Assembly (NCBI RefSeq): GCF_033898525.1
Contig: NZ_JAXAFJ010000004.1
Coordinates: forward strand, 199,159-263,158
DNA length: 64,000 nucleotides
Direction: 5' to 3'
Source of the DNA: Flaviflagellibacter rhizophilus
GTDB taxonomy: Bacteria > Pseudomonadota > Alphaproteobacteria > Rhizobiales > Methylopilaceae
Shown: positions 16,985 to 25,302 of the stretch, piece by piece
How the letters are laid out: each line of letters begins with the position of its first letter
How positions within the stretch are numbered: position 1 is the first letter of the stretch
Notes under the pieces: model-generated
What the model saw: only the letters and a program-made list of their open reading frames with translations
What the model was told of the DNA's origin: nothing
Databases searched by the model: none
Position numbers and translations under genes: made by a program

Positions 16985-17602
16985 ATGAACCATGAACCCG
17001 CAGGAGCGATCCTCAGCGATGAGATCCTTCCCCCGCGCGCCTATTGGCACCGCCGCCTCGCAAGGGGCGAGGTGCTGCGCATCATCGACTTGGAAGGGTG
17101 CCAGGCGGTGGATACCCTGTTCTACGACGCGGAGCAGCCTTCGGCTCGCTACAATGCGCCAAACACGATGAAGCTTGCCGGCAGCGTCTATCTGTCCAAA
17201 GGCTGCGTGCTCTACGACAACCTTGCCGAACCGCTTGTGACGATGATCGAGGACACCGTCGGCCGGCACGATACCCTGGCTGGGGCCTGCAGCCGGGAGA
17301 TCAACCAGATCCGCTACGGCCGGCCGGGCGATCTCAGCTGCCGGGACAACTTCATCTCGGCCCTGCGCGAACTCGGCATGGACGAGCGCGACATTCCGCC
17401 AAACGTCAACTTCTTCATGCACGTGCCGGTGGACGGAAGCGGTGGACTGACCATCGCCGACGGAATTTCAAAGCCGGGCGACTATGTCGATCTCCGCGCC
17501 GAGAAAGACGTGATCGTCGTGATCTCCAATTGTCCGCAGGAGTTGAACCCGTGCTGCGGCGGCAGCCCCTCGCCGATCCGCCTCACGGTCTGGCAACCCT
17601 GA
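16985..17602 (+). CDS. DUF1989 / urea carboxylase-associated family protein
   Basis: This 205-residue DUF1989 protein has the conserved blocks YNAPNTMKLAGSVYL, DNFISALRELGM, NVNFFMHVPV and the end motif SNCPQELNPCCGG. Two paralogues of this family form the carboxyguanidine deiminase found next to urea carboxylase. Here a single copy stands without urea carboxylase or allophanate hydrolase and ends a molybdenum hydroxylase operon. It may therefore act on another amidine- or urea-like nitrogen compound. GAGAGGACGGAAG precedes the start. Confidence 0.85.
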   Translation: MNHEPAGAILSDEILPPRAYWHRRLARGEVLRIIDLEGCQAVDTLFYDAEQPSARYNAPNTMKLAGSVYLSKGCVLYDNLAEPLVTMIEDTVGRHDTLAGACSREINQIRYGRPGDLSCRDNFISALRELGMDERDIPPNVNFFMHVPVDGSGGLTIADGISKPGDYVDLRAEKDVIVVISNCPQELNPCCGGSPSPIRLTVWQP

Positions 17603-17616
17603 GCCATCCCCGCGCC

Positions 17617-18315
17617 TTAACTGTTGGGTGCCGGCAGGTGCGGCCTTCTACGCGACATGATGATCTCGGCCAGTATCGCCGTGGCGATTTCCGCAGGCGA
17701 CACCGCATCGATGTCCAGCCCTATCGGTGCACTGATGCGGCCGAGTTCTGCACTGTCGAAGCCAAGCAGGCGCAGGCGCTCCAGCCGGCTTGCATGGGTG
17801 CGGCGGCTTCCGAGCGCGCCGACATAGAAGCACCCGGCCCGCAAACCGGCGGCGAGAGGTAAATCGTCGATGCGCGGTTCATGCGAGAGCGCCGCGACGG
17901 CGGTGAAGCGATCAAGAGGACGATCGGCGAGGACACTCTCAGGCCATTCGGCGAGCACCTCCTGACCGGGGAACCGCTCCGAGGTCGCAAAGCCTTGCCG
18001 AGGATCGACCAAGGTAACCTCGAGCCCGACCAGCCTCGCCATCGGGACCAGGCTTTGCGCGATATGGACCGCGCCGACGATCATCAGCCTGGGCGGAGGA
18101 TTCTGGATGTTCGCGAAGATCCCGCCTTCGACGTCCTTGAGGAGCATCGAGCGGCCGGAGAGGAAGAGGGGCGCAAGCACCTGGCCCATGGCGTCGTCGG
18201 CAAGCTCGTCCTCCCGCACCACGCGCGATGAGCCGGTATCGAGTTCGGTGACGAGCGCTACGGCAAGGCGCTCACGGCGGGCTTTCGCCACCGCCTCCAG
18301 CACATCGCGGCGCAT
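17617..18315 (-). CDS. XdhC-type maturation factor, C-terminal Rossmann half
   Basis: The 232-residue protein corresponds to the Rossmann part of XdhC/CoxI, with PRLMIVGAVHIAQSLVPMA and VDPRQGFATSERF. Full-length XdhC inserts sulfurated molybdenum cofactor into xanthine dehydrogenase-type enzymes. Here the N-terminal Cys domain is encoded separately upstream and the two genes overlap by one base (TGATG). The protein keeps some N-terminal XdhC_CoxI-like sequence, so the pair is likely a CoxF/XdhC two-protein arrangement and not a broken gene. It converges on the DUF1989 gene. Confidence 0.85.
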   Translation of the reverse strand: MRRDVLEAVAKARRERLAVALVTELDTGSSRVVREDELADDAMGQVLAPLFLSGRSMLLKDVEGGIFANIQNPPPRLMIVGAVHIAQSLVPMARLVGLEVTLVDPRQGFATSERFPGQEVLAEWPESVLADRPLDRFTAVAALSHEPRIDDLPLAAGLRAGCFYVGALGSRRTHASRLERLRLLGFDSAELGRISAPIGLDIDAVSPAEIATAILAEIIMSRRRPHLPAPNS

Positions 18316-18638
18316 CAGGTCACCGGATCGATGAAGATGCGGATGCTCCCGCCGCACGACAGGCCGGAGCGCCAGGCGGTTTCATCCGCGACGCCGAATT
18401 CAACCATTCGCGGTTGCCCGCTCGCGATCACGTCGGCTGCCTCTGCCACGACATCGCCTTCCACGCAGCCCCCCGACACCGAGCCTTCAAAATTGCCGTC
18501 GGCATCGATGACGAGGTGGCTGCCAACTGGCCGCGGTGCCGAGCCCCAGGTCTCGATGACGGTGGCGATGGCAACAGCCCGCCCGGAGGCCAACCATGAC
18601 CCGGCCGTCAAAAGCACATCATCCGCAGACCCGCTCAT
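18315..18638 (-). CDS. XdhC/CoxI family small protein (Cys-motif domain)
   Basis: This 107-residue protein is the XdhC_CoxI N-terminal domain alone. It has the features IATVIETWGSAPRPVGSHLVI and the Cys motif GSVSGGCVEGDV that is implicated in cofactor binding. A second Cys lies in GLSCGGSI. It is translationally coupled to the Rossmann-domain gene downstream. Together they should mature the molybdenum hydroxylases of this region. Confidence 0.85.
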   Translation of the reverse strand: MSGSADDVLLTAGSWLASGRAVAIATVIETWGSAPRPVGSHLVIDADGNFEGSVSGGCVEGDVVAEAADVIASGQPRMVEFGVADETAWRSGLSCGGSIRIFIDPVT

Positions 18639-18973
18639 GAAAACACTCCTGCACCGACATCGCCCCGTCAGCGTAAAGGCCCTGCCTCCATCTATCCAGC
18701 ACTGACCGTGCCAGCCGAACGGAAGCCGCCTGCGGCTACGATGCCCAATCTGTAATCAGGCACGTGGGCTGGCCGCACCATTTCCGCAGCCGATGCCGGC
18801 CTCCGATCAGCGATGCTTGCCTTAGGGACGGGCAACTCAACAACGGCATCCACGCGTCCGAACTCGGGTGGCACACCGATTGCATAAGGAAATGCGAATA
18901 ACACTTCGTTATTTTCCTAGCCTGAGGCCCGGTCAATGCTGCCCGTCTCCGACACCAAGTTTGCGGCGTGCCG
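18639..18973. other. Intergenic region upstream of hydrolase/Liv operon
   Basis: These 335 bases between divergent operons hold the palindrome at 18892-18911 and no convincing gene. A 70-codon frame on the minus strand has no ribosome binding site or recognisable domain. The promoters of both flanking operons must lie here. Confidence 0.4.
18892..18911. promoter_or_regulatory. Candidate operator (site 3 of 5)
   Basis: ATGCGAA-N6-TTCGTTA; the left half matches the family consensus exactly. An overlapping inverted repeat AATAAC-ACTTC-GTTATT adds symmetry. It lies about 60-80 bases upstream of the hydrolase start. Confidence 0.55.
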
Positions 18974-19849
18974 ATGAGCTCGCAGAACCCGGCATCGTCG
19001 CCATGGGACCGCTGGGCCAGCCTTGGCCAGGCGGAACGGGATGCCGCCTACAACAACAACGCGGCCGTGGCCGACAGCCCGGCACTGATCGAGGCGCGGA
19101 ATGCCGCCTCGGCCATCTGGCGGAATGCGCATCCTCAAGGGCTCGACGTAGCCTACGGACATGGGGAGCGCACGGCGTTCGATCTTTATCCCGCCGCCGA
19201 CCCCTCAGCGCCGTGCCTCGTCTTCATCCATGGCGGCTACTGGCAGAAAAACTCTCGCGAGAACTTCGCAGCCTATGCGGAAGGGCTGGCGCGCTCGGGC
19301 TGGTCCGTCGCCATGCCCAGCCACACACTGGCGCCTGAGGCCAGCCTCACCCAGATCGCCGCCGAGATCCGCGAGGCGCTCGACTGGCTCGCCTCCTCAG
19401 GCCCGGCCAATGGCATCTCCGGGCCCCTGGTGCTGTCAGGCTGGTCGGCCGGCGCCCAGCTTGCGGCCCTGCATCTGGACCATCCGGCTGTCACAGCCGG
19501 CCTTGCGATCTCCGGCGTCTACGAGCTCGCGCCCCTGCGCGACACGTTCCTGAACCAGGCCCTGCGCCTGACCGACGACGAGATTGCCACGCTCTCGCCG
19601 CTGCGCCGTCCGGTCTGCCTCAAGCCGATGGCCATTGCCTATGGCTGCGACGAACTGCCGGCTCTCGTGCACGACTCGCTTCGCCTTCACCAGCTCCGCG
19701 AACAGGCAAGCGCACCCGGCGCCCTCATCGCCCTGCCCGGTGCCGACCACTTCACCGTGCTCGACCAGTTCCGCACCCTCGACGGAGTGCTGGTGCGCGC
19801 CGCCAAGGAAGTCCTGGCCCTCGCTCGCAAGGGAAAAGCGGCGGCCTGA
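18974..19849 (+). CDS. Alpha/beta hydrolase (kynurenine formamidase-like)
   Basis: This hydrolase of about 291 residues has the oxyanion-hole motif FIHGGYWQ, the nucleophile elbow GWSAGAQLA (Ser) and the likely catalytic His in PGADHFTVLD. HGGYW is typical of arylformamidase-like and carboxylesterase-like members, which cleave formamides or esters. It has no signal peptide and is probably cytoplasmic. It leads an operon with a complete Liv-type importer 54 bases downstream. ATG 18974 is preferred over GTG 18968; neither has a strong ribosome binding site. Confidence 0.82.
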   Translation: MSSQNPASSPWDRWASLGQAERDAAYNNNAAVADSPALIEARNAASAIWRNAHPQGLDVAYGHGERTAFDLYPAADPSAPCLVFIHGGYWQKNSRENFAAYAEGLARSGWSVAMPSHTLAPEASLTQIAAEIREALDWLASSGPANGISGPLVLSGWSAGAQLAALHLDHPAVTAGLAISGVYELAPLRDTFLNQALRLTDDEIATLSPLRRPVCLKPMAIAYGCDELPALVHDSLRLHQLREQASAPGALIALPGADHFTVLDQFRTLDGVLVRAAKEVLALARKGKAAA

Positions 19850-19902
19850 CCGCTGCCGCGCGAGCAACCACGGATCACACACACCGCCTACTGGAGACCC
19901 GG

Positions 19903-21057
19903 ATGACCACTTCAAAAATTGTCTGCACGACTGCTTTGGCCCTCCTGATGCTTGGAGGCACCGCCTTCGCGCAGGATGTGATCAAGATTGGCGTCAACCA
20001 GCCGCTGACCGGGCCGTTCGCGGCGTCCGGAGCCTATGTTGTGAACGGCGCGCGCATTGCGGCGGACGAGATCAACGCCAAGGGTGGCGTGCTCGGCAAG
20101 CAGATCCAATTGATAGTGGAGGACAACAAGTCCAACCCGACAGAGGCCGCGGCGGTCGCCGAGAAGCTCATCACCAGCGACAAGACGCCCGTATTGCTCG
20201 GAGCCTGGGGCTCCAGCCTGACACTGGCGGTCATGCCGAAGCTGGAAGAATACGAGGTGCCGATGCTGGTCGAAACCTCCTCCTCCGGCAAGATCACCAC
20301 CTCCGGCAACCCATTCGTCTTCCGCATCTCGCCGCCCTCCGCCCTCGAGGCCGAGTCCTTTGCACCGATGATCGAGAAGATCGGCGTGAAGAAGGTCGAC
20401 TTCCTGGTCATCAACAATGACTGGGGACGCGGCGCCGCCGCCGACTTTGGCAAGCTGCTGAAGGAGAAGGGAGTCGAGGTCGGCCTGACGGAGACCATGG
20501 ATGCGTCCGCGCAGGACATGAGCGCCCAGCTGGCCAAGATCAAAAGCACCGATGCCGACACCATCATGATCACGGCGGCGGTGGACCAGCTGACGCTCGT
20601 GTTCAAGCAGATGGCCTCCATGGGCCTCAAGAAGCGCGTCATCACCACGGGCGGCTCGCAGAACCCGGATCAGCTGATCGCCCAGGCCGGCGCGGCGACC
20701 GAAGGCACGATGCACCTCACGACCTTCCTGCCCTGGGTGCCTACCGCTACACCCGATCCGAAGGCCACCGAGTACTTCATCAGCGAGTGGAACAAGCGCG
20801 GCTATCCCTTCGCCGGCACCACCGAGAGCTTCCGTGGCTATGACGGAATCCGCGCCATCGCGGCGGCCATCGAACAGGGCGGCTCGGCCGAGCCCGCGGC
20901 CATCAAGGAGGGTTTCTGGAAAGTCGACATGATGGGTCTGAACGGCCCGATCAAGTTCCAGAAGTCCGGACCGGCAGGCAGCGAAAGCGGCCAGAGCAAG
21001 CCGCAGGTCTACCTGATCAAGATCGCCGACGGGAAGGTCGGCGAGGTCAAGCTCTGA
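19903..21057 (+). CDS. Branched-chain amino-acid-type ABC importer, periplasmic binding protein
   Basis: This 384-residue LivJ/K-type binding protein has a Sec signal peptide (MTTSKIVCTTALALLML, likely cut after AFA). The mature start DVIKIGVNQPLTGPFAASG is the family hallmark, with GVLGKQIQLIVEDNKSNP after it. Such proteins bind amino acids, amides, urea or aromatic acids. The ligand is not predictable here, but linkage to hydroxylases, hydrolases and an amidohydrolase suggests a nitrogen-containing catabolic substrate. The permeases and ATPases follow after a stem-loop. Confidence 0.92.
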   Translation: MTTSKIVCTTALALLMLGGTAFAQDVIKIGVNQPLTGPFAASGAYVVNGARIAADEINAKGGVLGKQIQLIVEDNKSNPTEAAAVAEKLITSDKTPVLLGAWGSSLTLAVMPKLEEYEVPMLVETSSSGKITTSGNPFVFRISPPSALEAESFAPMIEKIGVKKVDFLVINNDWGRGAAADFGKLLKEKGVEVGLTETMDASAQDMSAQLAKIKSTDADTIMITAAVDQLTLVFKQMASMGLKKRVITTGGSQNPDQLIAQAGAATEGTMHLTTFLPWVPTATPDPKATEYFISEWNKRGYPFAGTTESFRGYDGIRAIAAAIEQGGSAEPAAIKEGFWKVDMMGLNGPIKFQKSGPAGSESGQSKPQVYLIKIADGKVGEVKL

Positions 21058-21071
21058 GCTAGAGCCCTGCA

Positions 21072-21103
21072 CGGGTGGAACGGGCCCCGGCCGCTTCCAC
21101 CCG
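21072..21103 (+). other. Stem-loop after Liv-type binding-protein gene
   Basis: CGGGTGGAA and TTCCACCCG are perfect 9-base arms around 14 GC-rich bases, 15 bases past the binding-protein stop. There is no T-run. It probably acts as a partial terminator or 3' stabiliser, giving more binding protein than permease. Confidence 0.65.
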
Positions 21104-21180
21104 GCTGGCACGCTCTCTGCACACCACCCCAGTTCGGCCGACGCGCCGGAAGAAGATCGTTCCGATACGGAGCCGGCAAC

Positions 21181-22053
21181 TTGGATCAGTTTCTACAGCA
21201 TGGCGTGAACACGCTGGTTCTCGGCGGCGCCTATGCGCTTCTGGGTATCGGCCTCACCCTGATCTTCGGGATCATGAACGTCGTCAACTTCACGCATGGC
21301 GCGCTCTACACCTTCGGCGCCTACCTGATGTACCTGGCCTGCGCAGCGTTGGGCCTCAACTTCTTCCTCTCGCTTCCGGTTGCGATCCTGGGCGGGCTGA
21401 TGCTCGGCGCCGTCATCGAGGTCCTGCTGCTGCGGCCGCTGCGCAAAGCGGACATCGATACCACGATGCTGGTGATGATCGGCGCCGGCATCATCCTTCA
21501 GTCCAGCACGCTGTGGATCTTCGGGGGCGTGGCCAAGGCCATCCCGTCGCCGTTTCCGGACGCGCCCGTCCAGCTCGGCCCCGTCTCCCTCTCGTGGATG
21601 CGCCTGTTCGTCTTCTTCGCGGCCGGTGCCCTCATCGCCACGGCCTATGCCCTGATCAATCTGACCAGGCTCGGCCGCGCCATGCGCTCCACCTTCCAGG
21701 ATCCCGACACGGCGGCGCTGATGGGCGTGAATGTGAAATTCATCTACACCGCGACCTTCGCGCTGGGCTCCAGCCTTGCCGCGGCGGCCGGCGCGCTGCT
21801 CGGCCCGGTCTATGTGGTCGTGCCGCAAATGGGGGATCTCGCCTCGGTCAAGGCGTTCGCCATCGTCATCCTGGGCGGGCTGGGCAATGTCGCGGGCGCA
21901 ACCATCGGCGGCTTCATCCTTGCTTTCGCGGAGGAGTTCGGCGCCGGCTACATCTCGTCCGGCTACCGCGACGCCATGGGCTTCATCATCATCATAGCCG
22001 TCCTTCTCATGAAGCCGACCGGCCTTTTCGCCCGTGCGGAGCGCATCGGATGA
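21181..22053 (+). CDS. Liv-type ABC permease (LivH family)
   Basis: The 290-residue inner-membrane permease has the LivH hallmarks GGAYALLGIGLTLIFGIMNVVNFTHG near the N-terminus and AITIGGF-like glycine-rich loops (GNVAGATIGGFILA) toward the end. The start is TTG with GGAG upstream. Its stop overlaps the LivM start (ATGA). Confidence 0.92.
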   Translation: MDQFLQHGVNTLVLGGAYALLGIGLTLIFGIMNVVNFTHGALYTFGAYLMYLACAALGLNFFLSLPVAILGGLMLGAVIEVLLLRPLRKADIDTTMLVMIGAGIILQSSTLWIFGGVAKAIPSPFPDAPVQLGPVSLSWMRLFVFFAAGALIATAYALINLTRLGRAMRSTFQDPDTAALMGVNVKFIYTATFALGSSLAAAAGALLGPVYVVVPQMGDLASVKAFAIVILGGLGNVAGATIGGFILAFAEEFGAGYISSGYRDAMGFIIIIAVLLMKPTGLFARAERIG

Positions 22054-23087
22054 GCCGCTATTTCCCGCCCCTCCTCCTCGTGATCCTCGTCCTGCTCCCG
22101 CTCTTCGTGAAGGATCCCTATCTGCTGAACGCGCTGATCACAGGCGGCATATTCACGATAGGCGCGATCAGCCTCAATCTGCTGCTCGGCTTCACGGGGC
22201 AACTCAGCCTCGGTCACATCGCCTTCTTCGGCATCGGCGCCTATGCCAGCGCGCTGACCTCGCTCGGTTTCGATGTCGGCCTGTTCGGCGGTGTGCGTGT
22301 CGTGCACGAGGCGTGGCCGCCGCTGGTGGGCTTCGTGGTTGCCGTTGTTCTGGCGGGCGCGTGCGGCTTCATCGTTGGCCGGCTCTCTTTCCGGGTGCGC
22401 GGCGCGTATTTCGTGATTGTGACGATCGCCTTCGCGGAAGTCGTGCGGCTCGTTGCTCTGAACTGGATAGAGCTCACCCAAGGTCCGCTGGCGCTTACCT
22501 CCATCCCCCAGATGCGGCTCGGACTACCCTTCGGCGGCGAGACGGTGCTGCGCACCAAGGCGCAGAACTTCTACCTGATGCTGGCGGTCGCCACGTTGTG
22601 TTACCTGGTCGTGGCACGGCTTGTCTCCGGGCGCTTCGGCAGGGCCATGCGGGGCCTTAAGGAGAATGAGCCGCTCGCAATGTCGGTAGGCATCGACGTC
22701 ACGCGCACCCTCACCATCACCGCCACCATCTCGGCCGCCATGGCCGGCGCCGCGGGCAGCCTCTACGCCCATTACTTCCGCATCATCGATCCGGACGTGT
22801 TCCTGTTCACCTACACGGTGACCATGATCATCATGGTCGTCAGCGGCGGAAAAGGAACGCTGGCCGGTCCGCTGATCGGTGGGGTCATCTTCAGCATCCT
22901 GCCTGTCACCCTGAGGCCCTATATGGCGCCTGAGGCACAGTGGATCGTCTATGGCGCGGTGTTGATCCTCATCCTGTTCCTGACGCCCAAGGGCCTCGCG
23001 CCCTATGTCGACGAATGGTTCGCGCGCCGCCGCGCCAACCGGCTCCCCGCACCGTCCATCGATGCCCGCGCGGAGGCCCGCACATGA
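22050..23087 (+). CDS. Liv-type ABC permease (LivM family)
   Basis: The 345-residue inner-membrane permease has LNLLLGFTGQLSLGHIAFFG near residue 45 and the GKGTLAGPLIGG loop near residue 270, both typical of LivM. ATG 22050 overlaps the LivH stop. A longer open frame upstream is a shadow of LivH. It overlaps the first ATPase gene by 4 bases. Confidence 0.92.
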   Translation: MSRYFPPLLLVILVLLPLFVKDPYLLNALITGGIFTIGAISLNLLLGFTGQLSLGHIAFFGIGAYASALTSLGFDVGLFGGVRVVHEAWPPLVGFVVAVVLAGACGFIVGRLSFRVRGAYFVIVTIAFAEVVRLVALNWIELTQGPLALTSIPQMRLGLPFGGETVLRTKAQNFYLMLAVATLCYLVVARLVSGRFGRAMRGLKENEPLAMSVGIDVTRTLTITATISAAMAGAAGSLYAHYFRIIDPDVFLFTYTVTMIIMVVSGGKGTLAGPLIGGVIFSILPVTLRPYMAPEAQWIVYGAVLILILFLTPKGLAPYVDEWFARRRANRLPAPSIDARAEART

Positions 23088-23893
23088 GCGCCGCGCCCAT
23101 CCTCACCGTCAATCATGTCGAGATGCGCTTTGGCGGACTGCGCGCCATCGCCGACCTGCATTTCGATGTTGCCGAGGGCGAGATCCTCAGCCTGATCGGC
23201 CCAAACGGCGCCGGCAAGACGACGGCCTTCAACATCATCACCGGCTATCTCAAGCCCACCAGCGGAGAGGTCTGCTTCCGGGGGACCAACCTTGCGGGGC
23301 TGTCGCCGAACCGCGTCAGCCGCCTTGGCCTGGCGCGGACCTTCCAGCGCACCTCCGTGTTCGCCAACGACACGGTGTTCGACAACGTCATGCTGGCCCT
23401 TCACGGGGCGGCGCATGGCGCAGGCGTGCTGGACGCTCTGTTCAACCTGCCGCGCGAGCGCCGCGGCGAGGCCCGCAGGCGTGAGCGCACTGCGGAAATC
23501 CTGGACCAGCTTGGCCTGACGTCACGCGCCTATGCCCCTGCGGGGTCGCTTTCCTATGGCGAGCAGCGGCTCGTCGGCGTTGCGCTGGCCCTTGCGACCG
23601 ATCCGACCATGCTGCTGCTGGACGAGCCGGTCTCGGGGATGAACGCCTCCGAGACGCATAACTTCGTGCGCCTCATCCGCGCCATCCGTGACGCGGGCAC
23701 CACGATCCTGCTGGTCGAGCACGACATGCCGATGGTCATGGCGGTGTCGGACCGCATCGTCTGCCTCAACCACGGCCAGCTCATCGCGAATGCACCCCCG
23801 GCAGAGATCCGCACCAATCCGGCGGTCATCGAGGCCTATCTCGGCAAGAGCGCCGCTACCACCCGGATCGAGGAGGAACTGGCCCATGCTTGA
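23084..23893 (+). CDS. Liv-type ABC ATPase (LivG family)
   Basis: The 269-residue ATPase has Walker A GPNGAGKTT, the LivG-specific ARTFQRTSVF Q-loop region, signature LSYGEQRLV, Walker B LLLLDEPVSGMN and the H-loop LLVEHDM. LSYG in place of LSGG is normal for LivG. It is translationally coupled to both neighbours. Confidence 0.93.
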   Translation: MSAAPILTVNHVEMRFGGLRAIADLHFDVAEGEILSLIGPNGAGKTTAFNIITGYLKPTSGEVCFRGTNLAGLSPNRVSRLGLARTFQRTSVFANDTVFDNVMLALHGAAHGAGVLDALFNLPRERRGEARRRERTAEILDQLGLTSRAYAPAGSLSYGEQRLVGVALALATDPTMLLLDEPVSGMNASETHNFVRLIRAIRDAGTTILLVEHDMPMVMAVSDRIVCLNHGQLIANAPPAEIRTNPAVIEAYLGKSAATTRIEEELAHA

Positions 23894-24590
23894 GATCCGC
23901 GATCTGCAGTGTGCCTATGGCGCGGTCTCCGCCCTCAAGGGCATCACGATGCATGTGGGAGAGGGCCAACTCGTGGCACTCGTCGGCGCAAACGGTGCCG
24001 GTAAATCCACCACGCTTCGGGCGGTGTCCGGCCTTGCCCCGAAGGTTGGGGGCAGCATCCTGTTCTGCGGTGAGGACATCACCGGGCTCGATCCGGCGAA
24101 GGTGCTGGACCGGGGCATTTCGCATTGTCCCGAGGGCCGCCGCGTCTTCCCGTACATGACCGTGGCCGACAACCTCATCATGGGCGCGTATCTGCGCCGC
24201 GACCAGGCAGGTGTCCGGCAGGATCTGGACAAGGTCTACTCGGACTTCCCGCGCCTGAAGGAACGGCGCACACAGGCCGCCGGCACCCTCTCCGGCGGCG
24301 AGCAACAAATGCTGGCGATCGGCCGGGCGCTCATGTCGCGACCGAAGCTCATCCTGTTCGACGAGCCATCGCTGGGCCTTGCGCCCACCATCGTCGAGCA
24401 GATCCTTTCGATGATCCGCAGCATCTGCGATGCCGGCACCACCGTGCTGCTGGTGGAGCAGAACGCCTTCGCCGCGCTGGAACTCTGCGACCATGCCTTC
24501 CTGCTCGAGACGGGGCGCATGGTGAAGGAGGGAAGCGGGCGGGAGCTTATCGCGGATCCCCATATCCGGGCGGCCTATCTCGGCGGCTGA
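23886..24590 (+). CDS. Liv-type ABC ATPase (LivF family)
   Basis: The 234-residue ATPase has Walker A GANGAGKST, signature LSGGEQQMLAIGRAL, Walker B LILFDEPSLGLAP and H-loop LLVEQN (Gln-Asn in place of His-Asp, normal for LivF). It overlaps livG by 8 bases and is the last gene of the importer operon. A hairpin follows between it and the convergent marR gene. Confidence 0.93.
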   Translation: MLEIRDLQCAYGAVSALKGITMHVGEGQLVALVGANGAGKSTTLRAVSGLAPKVGGSILFCGEDITGLDPAKVLDRGISHCPEGRRVFPYMTVADNLIMGAYLRRDQAGVRQDLDKVYSDFPRLKERRTQAAGTLSGGEQQMLAIGRALMSRPKLILFDEPSLGLAPTIVEQILSMIRSICDAGTTVLLVEQNAFAALELCDHAFLLETGRMVKEGSGRELIADPHIRAAYLGG

Positions 24591-24632
24591 TCCGGCCGCT
24601 GGGATCGCGAGACCCGCTTGCCCGCGAAGCGC

Positions 24633-24662
24633 CCGCCTGCTGCCTAGATTGTCAGCAGGCGG
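24633..24662. terminator. Hairpin between convergent Liv operon and marR
   Basis: CCGCCTGCTG and CAGCAGGCGG form perfect 10-base arms around a 10-base loop. The structure spans the marR stop codon and lies 43 bases after the LivF stop. The following bases are only moderately T-rich, so termination strength is uncertain, but a shared bidirectional role is likely. Confidence 0.6.
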
Positions 24663-25108
24663 TCTTCGTTGTCCTCCTGCCGGGCCGCGACCACCCGTGT
24701 CATCAGTCCGACGAGTTGCTTCTGCTCGGCGGGAGAAAGCGGCGTCAGCGTATCCTGATGGGCGCGCTTTACCTGCGCCGCGGCCTCTCCCAGAAAGGCC
24801 AGCCCCGCGGCCGTGATGCGCGACACCTGACGGCGGCGGTCGGTCGGCGCGGCAGTACGTTCGACCAGACCACGCGCGGCGAGGCGCTTCAGGATGCCGG
24901 TGGTGGTCGTTCGGTCGAGGTAGACGGCCTGGGCGATTGCGGTCTGGTCGGCAGGCCCCTGCATTTCCAGCGCCGACAGCACGCTGTACTGGAGCGGGGT
25001 GATCTGGAACTCGGCAAGAAGGTCCATGAAGAGCCCGACATGAATCTGGTGCATGCGCCGGATCAGGAAACCTGGCCGCTCGCCGATCGACCATGCCTCG
25101 TCCGCCAT
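24644..25108 (-). CDS. MarR-family transcriptional regulator
   Basis: This protein of about 154 residues has the MarR winged helix: ITPLQYSVLSALEMQG, then the recognition helix region VYLDRTTTTGILKRLAARGLV and the wing ERTAAPTDRRRQVSRIT. Family members are dimers that bind palindromes and release DNA on binding small aromatic or metabolite ligands. ATG 25108 is preferred for its AGGGGAG site and typical length; in-frame starts at 25180 and 25225 would add 24-39 residues. It is divergent from the amidohydrolase gene across an operator-like palindrome and is the best candidate controller of the five-site regulon. Confidence 0.9.
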   Translation of the reverse strand: MADEAWSIGERPGFLIRRMHQIHVGLFMDLLAEFQITPLQYSVLSALEMQGPADQTAIAQAVYLDRTTTTGILKRLAARGLVERTAAPTDRRRQVSRITAAGLAFLGEAAAQVKRAHQDTLTPLSPAEQKQLVGLMTRVVAARQEDNEDRLLTI

Positions 25109-25242
25109 GACGCTCCCCTGTGCGGGCGCGCCGGTGCCGCGTCCGTCCCCGTCCATCGCCGCCTGCTCACTGCTCGCCATGTCTCGCATAACTCCGCACA
25201 CCTGTCTGGATCGCCCGGGTGGCACAGGCTATGCATACCTAA

Positions 25243-25262
25243 ATACGAAGCACGCTTCGCAT
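25243..25262. promoter_or_regulatory. Candidate MarR operator in the marR-amidohydrolase intergenic region (site 4 of 5)
   Basis: ATACGAA-N6-TTCGCAT, containing the nearly closed palindrome CGAAGC-AC-GCTTCG. It sits about 40 bases before the amidohydrolase start and next to TATGCAT, which could be a -10 for the minus-strand marR promoter. A MarR protein repressing its own and the divergent gene from such a site is the classical arrangement. Confidence 0.65.
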
Positions 25263-25302
25263 CAGCGATGCACGCTCCGGCACAATTTGACGAGGTACGA
25301 TA

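Noticed and set aside
18692..18904. 70-codon minus-strand frame upstream of xdhC-like genes
   Set aside because: No ribosome binding site or family features; it runs through the operator region.
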